Positions 59,720 through 64,000 of a stretch of 64,000 nucleotides of DNA are shown one piece after another (position 1 is the stretch's first letter; each line of letters begins with the position of its first letter). Both the position numbers and the translations under genes were made by a program. The stretch lies in NCBI RefSeq assembly GCF_019448235.1, contig NZ_CP080409.1:1426001-1490000 (forward strand), in the 5' to 3' direction. Below the pieces are notes generated by a model. That model was not told where the DNA came from, did no database searches, and worked only from the letters and a program-made list of their open reading frames with translations. The stretch comes from Nocardioides panacisoli (GTDB taxonomy: Bacteria; Actinomycetota; Actinomycetes; Propionibacteriales; Nocardioidaceae).

Positions 59720-61330
59720 CTAGTCGTCCCGATCGGCGAGTTCCCGCTTGAGGACCTTCCCGGTCGCGTTGCGCGGCAACTCCTCGACGAAGACGATCTC
59801 GCGCGGCACCTTGTAGCGCGCGAGGCGGGCCTTGACGTGCGACTTCAGTACGTCCTCGTCGACGGCGTCACCGCGGCCGGAGCGGACCACGAACGCGCGC
59901 AGCCGCTTGCCGAAGTCGTCGTCATCGACACCGATCGCGGCGACGTCCTCGACGCCGTCGTGGTCGGCGAGGCAGTCCTCGACCTCCTTGGGGAAGACGT
60001 TCTCACCGCCGGAGACGATCATCTCGTCGTCGCGGCCCTCGACGAAGAGCCGGCCGGTCTCGTCGAAGCGGCCCACGTCACCGGAGGACATCAGTCCGTC
60101 GACGACCTCCTTGCCACCGCCACCGGTGTAGCCCTCGATCTGCAGGTCGTTGCCGACGAAGATCCGGCCCGACTCCCCCGTCGGCAGCTCACGGCCGTCC
60201 TCGCCGCAGATGCGCACCACGGTCTGGTGCGGGATCCGCCCCGCGGTCCCGGGCGCCTCGCGCAAGTCCTGCGGGGTGGCGATGCTGGCCCAGGCCACCT
60301 CGGTGGAGCCATAGATGCTGTACAGGTTGTCGCCGAAGCGGTCCATCCATGCCTCGGGCAGCCCACCGGGCAGGGCAGAACCGGACGAGGCGACGGCCTT
60401 GAGCCGCGGCAGCCGGTGCTGCTGCAGGGTGTCCTCGTCCAGCTGCAGGATGCGTTGCAGCATCACCGGGATGACGGCGAAGGAGTCACAGTCGTGCTCC
60501 TCCAGCGTGCGCAGCGCGTCCTCGGGGTCGAACCGACGGCGCAGCACCATGGTGGTGCCCAGCAGCATCGACAGCTGGTAGTGGGCGAAGCCCCAGGTGT
60601 GGAACAGCGGCGCGGCGATGTGGCAGGTCCAGTCGCTCCGGAGCGGCATCAGCGACAGCAGCGACACCGCGGCGGGTACGCCGCCCTGCGGCCGTGGCGC
60701 GCCCTTCGGCGTACCGGTCGTGCCCGAGGTGAGGATGATCGTGCGCCCCGCGCGCTGCGGCGGCGTCGGCTCGTCGGTCGCGACGCTGTTGATCAGGCCC
60801 TCGAGCGTGTCGGGGCCGGCCGGCCCGTCGGTCCAGGCGATCACCCGGTCCTCGACCTCGGCACCCTCCAGCAGGTCGGCGAACTCCTCGTCGTGGATCA
60901 CCACGCGCGGCCGCTCCCGCTCCAGCACGTCCGCGAGCTGCGGACCGGCGAAGGCGGTGTTGAGGTAGAGCACGTCGGCGCCGAGCTTGCTCACCGCGAT
61001 CGAGGACTCGACGAACCCCCGGTGGTTGCGGCACATGACCGCGACGCCGTCGCCCTCCACGACGCCGCGTCGGCGCAGTGCGGTGGCGAGGGCGTTGGTG
61101 CGCTCGTGGATCTCACGCCAGGTCAGCGACCCGAGCTCGTCGATCAGCGCCACACCGTCGGGCTTGCGCAGCGCCATGGTCTTGAATCCGCCCGCGGGGA
61201 CGGTGCCCCACTGCTGCAGCGTCCGCCCCATGCGCGCCACGGTGGCGGGCCCGTAGGGCCGGACGATGCCGGAGCTGACCAGGATGCGCGCGCTGACGGC
61301 CGCGTCGCGCGCCAGCGACGTGATTCCCAT
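59720..61330 (-). CDS. AMP-dependent acyl-CoA synthetase (long-chain type)
   Basis: The 536-residue ANL enzyme has motif A3 TIILTSGTTGTPKGAPRPQG, PLFHTWGFAHYQLSMLLG, the A5 region YSIYGSTEVAWASI, the adenylate-binding FVEGRDDEMIVSGGENVFP and the C-terminal Lys in LPRNATGKVLKREL. It resembles actinobacterial long-chain fatty acid:CoA ligases of the FadD12 type. The ATG at 61330 begins directly with a helix ahead of the core; a longer frame exists but looks unrelated. Confidence 0.9.
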   Translation of the reverse strand: MGITSLARDAAVSARILVSSGIVRPYGPATVARMGRTLQQWGTVPAGGFKTMALRKPDGVALIDELGSLTWREIHERTNALATALRRRGVVEGDGVAVMCRNHRGFVESSIAVSKLGADVLYLNTAFAGPQLADVLERERPRVVIHDEEFADLLEGAEVEDRVIAWTDGPAGPDTLEGLINSVATDEPTPPQRAGRTIILTSGTTGTPKGAPRPQGGVPAAVSLLSLMPLRSDWTCHIAAPLFHTWGFAHYQLSMLLGTTMVLRRRFDPEDALRTLEEHDCDSFAVIPVMLQRILQLDEDTLQQHRLPRLKAVASSGSALPGGLPEAWMDRFGDNLYSIYGSTEVAWASIATPQDLREAPGTAGRIPHQTVVRICGEDGRELPTGESGRIFVGNDLQIEGYTGGGGKEVVDGLMSSGDVGRFDETGRLFVEGRDDEMIVSGGENVFPKEVEDCLADHDGVEDVAAIGVDDDDFGKRLRAFVVRSGRGDAVDEDVLKSHVKARLARYKVPREIVFVEELPRNATGKVLKRELADRDD

Positions 61331-61346
61331 GCGTGGTGTTCCGTTC

Positions 61347-61778
61347 TCAGGCAGGAGTCTTGGGAGCAACCAATCGTGTCCCGAGCCAATCCTTGCTCAC
61401 CGAGTCCGTCGTGGTCTGGGACAGTCCAGCGACTGGAGCCGCCTCGGCGATGTCGGAGGGGTTGACCTCCCCGGCGCGGCCGACCTTGGGCGTCAGCAGC
61501 CAGATGGCGCCCCCGCCGACCAGGTCGGTCAGTGCGTCCACCAGGCCGTCGACCAGGTCGCCGTCGTCCTCGCGCCACCAGAGCACGACGTTGTCGACCA
61601 CGTTGCCGTAGTCCCCGTCGACCATGTCCCCGTCGACCTCGTCCTCGATCGCGATGCGCAGGTCGTCGTCGGTGTCGGTGTCCCAACCGAGTTCCTGGAC
61701 CACCATGCCCTGCTTGAAGCCCATCCGGGCAGCCGGTCGGTTCGCGGCGGCGGTGTCGCCACCGGCGGTCGAGCTCAC
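61347..61778 (-). CDS. DUF3052 family protein
   Basis: The 143-residue acidic protein starts at a GTG with GGAGGA upstream. Family features are AARMGFKQGMVVQELGWDTD, LVDALTDLVGGGAIWLLTPK and PSDIAEAAPVAGLSQTTT. DUF3052 proteins are actinobacterial, of unknown function, and are usually found divergent from aceE, as here (137 bases apart). The contiguous order suggests shared regulation with pyruvate dehydrogenase, but no mechanism is visible. Confidence 0.9.
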   Translation of the reverse strand: MSSTAGGDTAAANRPAARMGFKQGMVVQELGWDTDTDDDLRIAIEDEVDGDMVDGDYGNVVDNVVLWWREDDGDLVDGLVDALTDLVGGGAIWLLTPKVGRAGEVNPSDIAEAAPVAGLSQTTTDSVSKDWLGTRLVAPKTPA

Positions 61779-61914
61779 GGGTATCTCCTCCAGTCGAACG
61801 GGATGTCGGTGGTAGTAGTCCACCGGAGTTGGGGCGAGGGCGCAACCCAGGGTCCGTGAGGGGCGTACTCGTGAGTAGATTTTCCCGACGCGACTTGGGC
61901 GCCACAATGGTCGG

Positions 61915-64000
61915 GTGACCGGAGATCCCGAAACCCCCCAGCCCACTGCCCGCACCGTGATCCACGAGGGCCTGCCCACCCAGCTGCCCGACATCGATCC
62001 GGAGGAGACCCAGGACTGGATCGCGTCCTTCGACGACATGGTCAGCGAGCGCGGTCGGGCCCGCGCGCGCTACCTGATGCTGCGCCTGCTGGAGCGTTCG
62101 CGCGAGCAGCAGATCGGCGTCCCGGCGCTGCGCAGCACCGACTACATCAACACGATCCCCTCCGAGCGGGAGCCGTGGTTCCCGGGCGATGAGGAGGTCG
62201 AGCGCCGCATCCGGGCGTTCATCCGGTGGAACGCCGCGGTCATGGTCACCAATGCCAACCGCAAGGGCCTCGAGGTCGGCGGACACATCGCGACCTACCA
62301 GTCCTCCGCGTCGTTGTACGAGGTCGGCTTCAACCACTTCTTCCGGGGCAAGGACGCCGACGACCTCGGCGACCAGGTCTTCATCCAGGGTCACGGCTCT
62401 CCCGGCATCTACGCCCGCGCCTACCTCGAGGGGCGCCTGAGCGAGGAGCAGCTCTACCGCTTCCGCCAGGAGGTGCAGCACGGTCAGCAGGCCGGGCTGC
62501 CGTCGTACCCGCACCCGCGGCTGATGCCGGACTTCTGGGAGTTCCCGACGGTCTCGATGGGTCTGACCGGGATCAACTCGATCTACCAGGCACGGTTCAA
62601 CCGCTACCTGCAGAACCGCGGCATCAAGGACACCAGCGACCAGCGGGTGTGGGCCTTCCTCGGCGACGGTGAGATGGCCGAGCCCGAGTCGCTGGGCGCC
62701 ATCCGGGTCGCCGCCCGGGAGGAGCTGGACAACCTGGTGTGGGTGGTCAACTGTAACCTGCAGCAGCTCGACGGCCCGGTGACCGGCAACGGCAAGATCA
62801 TCCAGGAGCTGGAGTCCAACTTCCGCGGCGCCGGTTGGAACGTCATCAAGGTGATCTGGGGCCGCGAGTGGGACGAGCTGCTCGCCCGCGACGTCGACGG
62901 CGTCCTGGTCAACCAGATGAACACCACCCCCGACGGTGCGTTCCAGACCTACTCCGTCGAGGAGGGCAGCTTCGCGCGCGAGCACTTCTTCGGCGCCGAC
63001 CCGCGGCTGCGCAAGATGGTCGAGCACATGACCGACGACCAGATCTACAAGCTGCCGCGCGGTGGGCACGACTACCGCAAGGTGTACGCCGCCTTCGACG
63101 CCGCCACCAAGCACGTCGGCCAGCCGACGGTCATCCTCGCCAAGACCGTGAAGGGCTGGACGATCGACGCGCTCGAGGGCAAGAACGCGACGCACCAGAT
63201 GAAGAAGCTGACCCCCGAGGACGTCAAGAAGTTCCGGGACCGGCTCTACATGCCCATCAGCGACCGCGACATCGACCGGGCGTACGAGGAGACCGGCGGC
63301 GCGCCGTTCTTCCACCCCGGCGAGAAGTCGCCCGAGATCGAGTACATGCTCGAGCGTCGCAGCCAGCTCGGCGGGTCCGCCCCCAAGCGGGTCAACCGCT
63401 CGCGCCCGCTGACGCTGCCCGGCGACAAGGCCTACGCCGAGCTGCGCAAGGGCGCCGGCGAGAACAAGATCGCCACCACCATGGCCACGGTGCGGCTGCT
63501 GCGCGAGTGGATGAAGGACAAGGAGCTCGGCAAGCGCATCGTGCCGATCGCGCCGGACGAGTACCGCACCTTCGGCATGGACTCGATGTTCTCCACCGCG
63601 AAGGTCTACGCCCACGGCGGCCAGCAGTACCCCTCGGTGGACCGCAACCTGCTGCTGTCCTACAAGGAGGCCAACGACGGCCAGATGCTGCACGAGGGCA
63701 TCTCCGAGGCCGGGGCCATGGGCTCGGCGATCGCGGCCGGCTCCTCCTACGCCACGCACGGCGAGCACATGATCCCGTTCTACATCTTCTACTCGATGTT
63801 CGGGTTCCAGCGCACCGGCGACTCGATCTGGGCGATGGCCGACCAGATGGCGCGGGGCTTCCTGATCGGTGCCACCGCGGGCCGCACCACGCTGACCGGT
63901 GAGGGCCTGCAGCACGCCGACGGCCACTCGCCGCTCATCGCAGCGACCAACCCCGCGATCGTGCACTACGACCCGGCGTTCTCCTACGAGGTGGCGCACA
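61915..64000 (+). CDS. aceE: Pyruvate dehydrogenase E1 component, 3' end cut by window
   Basis: Homodimeric E1, which decarboxylates pyruvate with thiamine diphosphate and acetylates lipoyl-E2. The 695 codons present (of about 910) start at a GTG and include [57 protein letters not shown], and the TPP motif from [12 protein letters not shown] to [28 protein letters not shown] and [20 protein letters not shown] follow. The gene continues past the window end. The start codon lies a few bases after an out-of-frame ATG that meets a stop at once. Confidence 0.96.
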   Translation, partial: MTGDPETPQPTARTVIHEGLPTQLPDIDPEETQDWIASFDDMVSERGRARARYLMLRLLERSREQQIGVPALRSTDYINTIPSEREPWFPGDEEVERRIRAFIRWNAAVMVTNANRKGLEVGGHIATYQSSASLYEVGFNHFFRGKDADDLGDQVFIQGHGSPGIYARAYLEGRLSEEQLYRFRQEVQHGQQAGLPSYPHPRLMPDFWEFPTVSMGLTGINSIYQARFNRYLQNRGIKDTSDQRVWAFLGDGEMAEPESLGAIRVAAREELDNLVWVVNCNLQQLDGPVTGNGKIIQELESNFRGAGWNVIKVIWGREWDELLARDVDGVLVNQMNTTPDGAFQTYSVEEGSFAREHFFGADPRLRKMVEHMTDDQIYKLPRGGHDYRKVYAAFDAATKHVGQPTVILAKTVKGWTIDALEGKNATHQMKKLTPEDVKKFRDRLYMPISDRDIDRAYEETGGAPFFHPGEKSPEIEYMLERRSQLGGSAPKRVNRSRPLTLPGDKAYAELRKGAGENKIATTMATVRLLREWMKDKELGKRIVPIAPDEYRTFGMDSMFSTAKVYAHGGQQYPSVDRNLLLSYKEANDGQMLHEGISEAGAMGSAIAAGSSYATHGEHMIPFYIFYSMFGFQRTGDSIWAMADQMARGFLIGATAGRTTLTGEGLQHADGHSPLIAATNPAIVHYDPAFSYEVAH

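Noticed and set aside
61144..63999. Very long minus-strand frame opposite aceE
   Set aside because: Antisense shadow of aceE, DUF3052 and the synthetase start; the plus-strand protein has full pyruvate dehydrogenase E1 motifs.

Overview
The window is 64 kb of very GC-rich DNA with frequent GTG starts, 1-8 base overlaps between consecutive genes, an F420-dependent oxidoreductase, CsoR- and CmtR-type metal sensors, a mycobacterial-type aerobic cobalamin pathway and a homodimeric pyruvate dehydrogenase E1. Together these indicate a high-GC actinobacterium. The gene content and the scattered 'ggtctcgacaggctcgacca' repeats suggest Nocardioides or a close relative, but the genus is an inference.

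Layout. (1) 1-5.1 kb: a leftward copper operon (csoR, copZ, a small membrane protein, copA) running straight into genes for an alternative complex I-like module (NuoA, a NuoB-like protein with a His-rich insert, a NuoH-like protein cut by the window edge). (2) 5.3-12.7 kb: an accessory-looking block with an FMN-binding glutamate synthase-like protein, a PoxB-type TPP enzyme, an orphan protein, a CmtR-like sensor with a CDF-type transporter, and a methyltransferase. It lies between two imperfect 45-base direct repeats. (3) 13-25 kb: mixed metabolism (flavin monooxygenase, LysR/MHS transporter/3-hydroxybutyrate-type dehydrogenase, aconitase, F420 enzyme, HAD phosphatase, sulfatase lipoprotein), with several clusters of a short repeat between genes. 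(4) 25-52.5 kb: a nearly complete aerobic cobalamin locus. cobT-cobS, cobU and an alpha-ribazole-phosphatase-like/zinc-ribbon/Nif3 trio come first. A first cobalamin riboswitch leads cobG-cobH-cobIJ-cobL-cobM-chlID-bluB-cobO-cobB-cobC, each gene touching or overlapping the next. A second leads cbtB-cbtA-cobD. A third, on the minus strand, leads cobN-cobF-cobQ-cobK. (5) 52.6-59 kb: an acyl-CoA synthetase, an acidic exported protein with an OmpR-type two-component system, then a soluble Ser/Thr kinase with an exported repeat protein, and tRNA-Val. (6) 59-64 kb: peroxiredoxin, a second acyl-CoA synthetase, DUF3052, and aceE (cut by the window end).

How the genes work together. The cob genes cover precorrin-2 to adenosylcobalamin: ring methylation and contraction (CobG, I, J, M, F, K, L, H), amidation (CobB, CobQ), cobalt supply and insertion (CbtAB, CobN, ChlID), adenosylation (CobO), and lower-ligand synthesis and attachment (BluB, CobT, CobC, CobD, CobU, CobS). 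No cobA (uroporphyrinogen methyltransferase) is present here, so it is presumably elsewhere.

The most unusual signal is a set of palindromic or repeated DNA elements that sit in frame inside coding genes: one long hairpin in cobN, three near-identical palindromes between the two domains of cobB, an inverted-repeat linker joining cobI to cobJ, and short interspersed repeats inside a flavin monooxygenase. They look like mobile or expanding palindromes tolerated at exposed loops and linkers. A second point of interest is the group of acidic exported protein, two-component system, soluble kinase and basic tandem-repeat exported protein.
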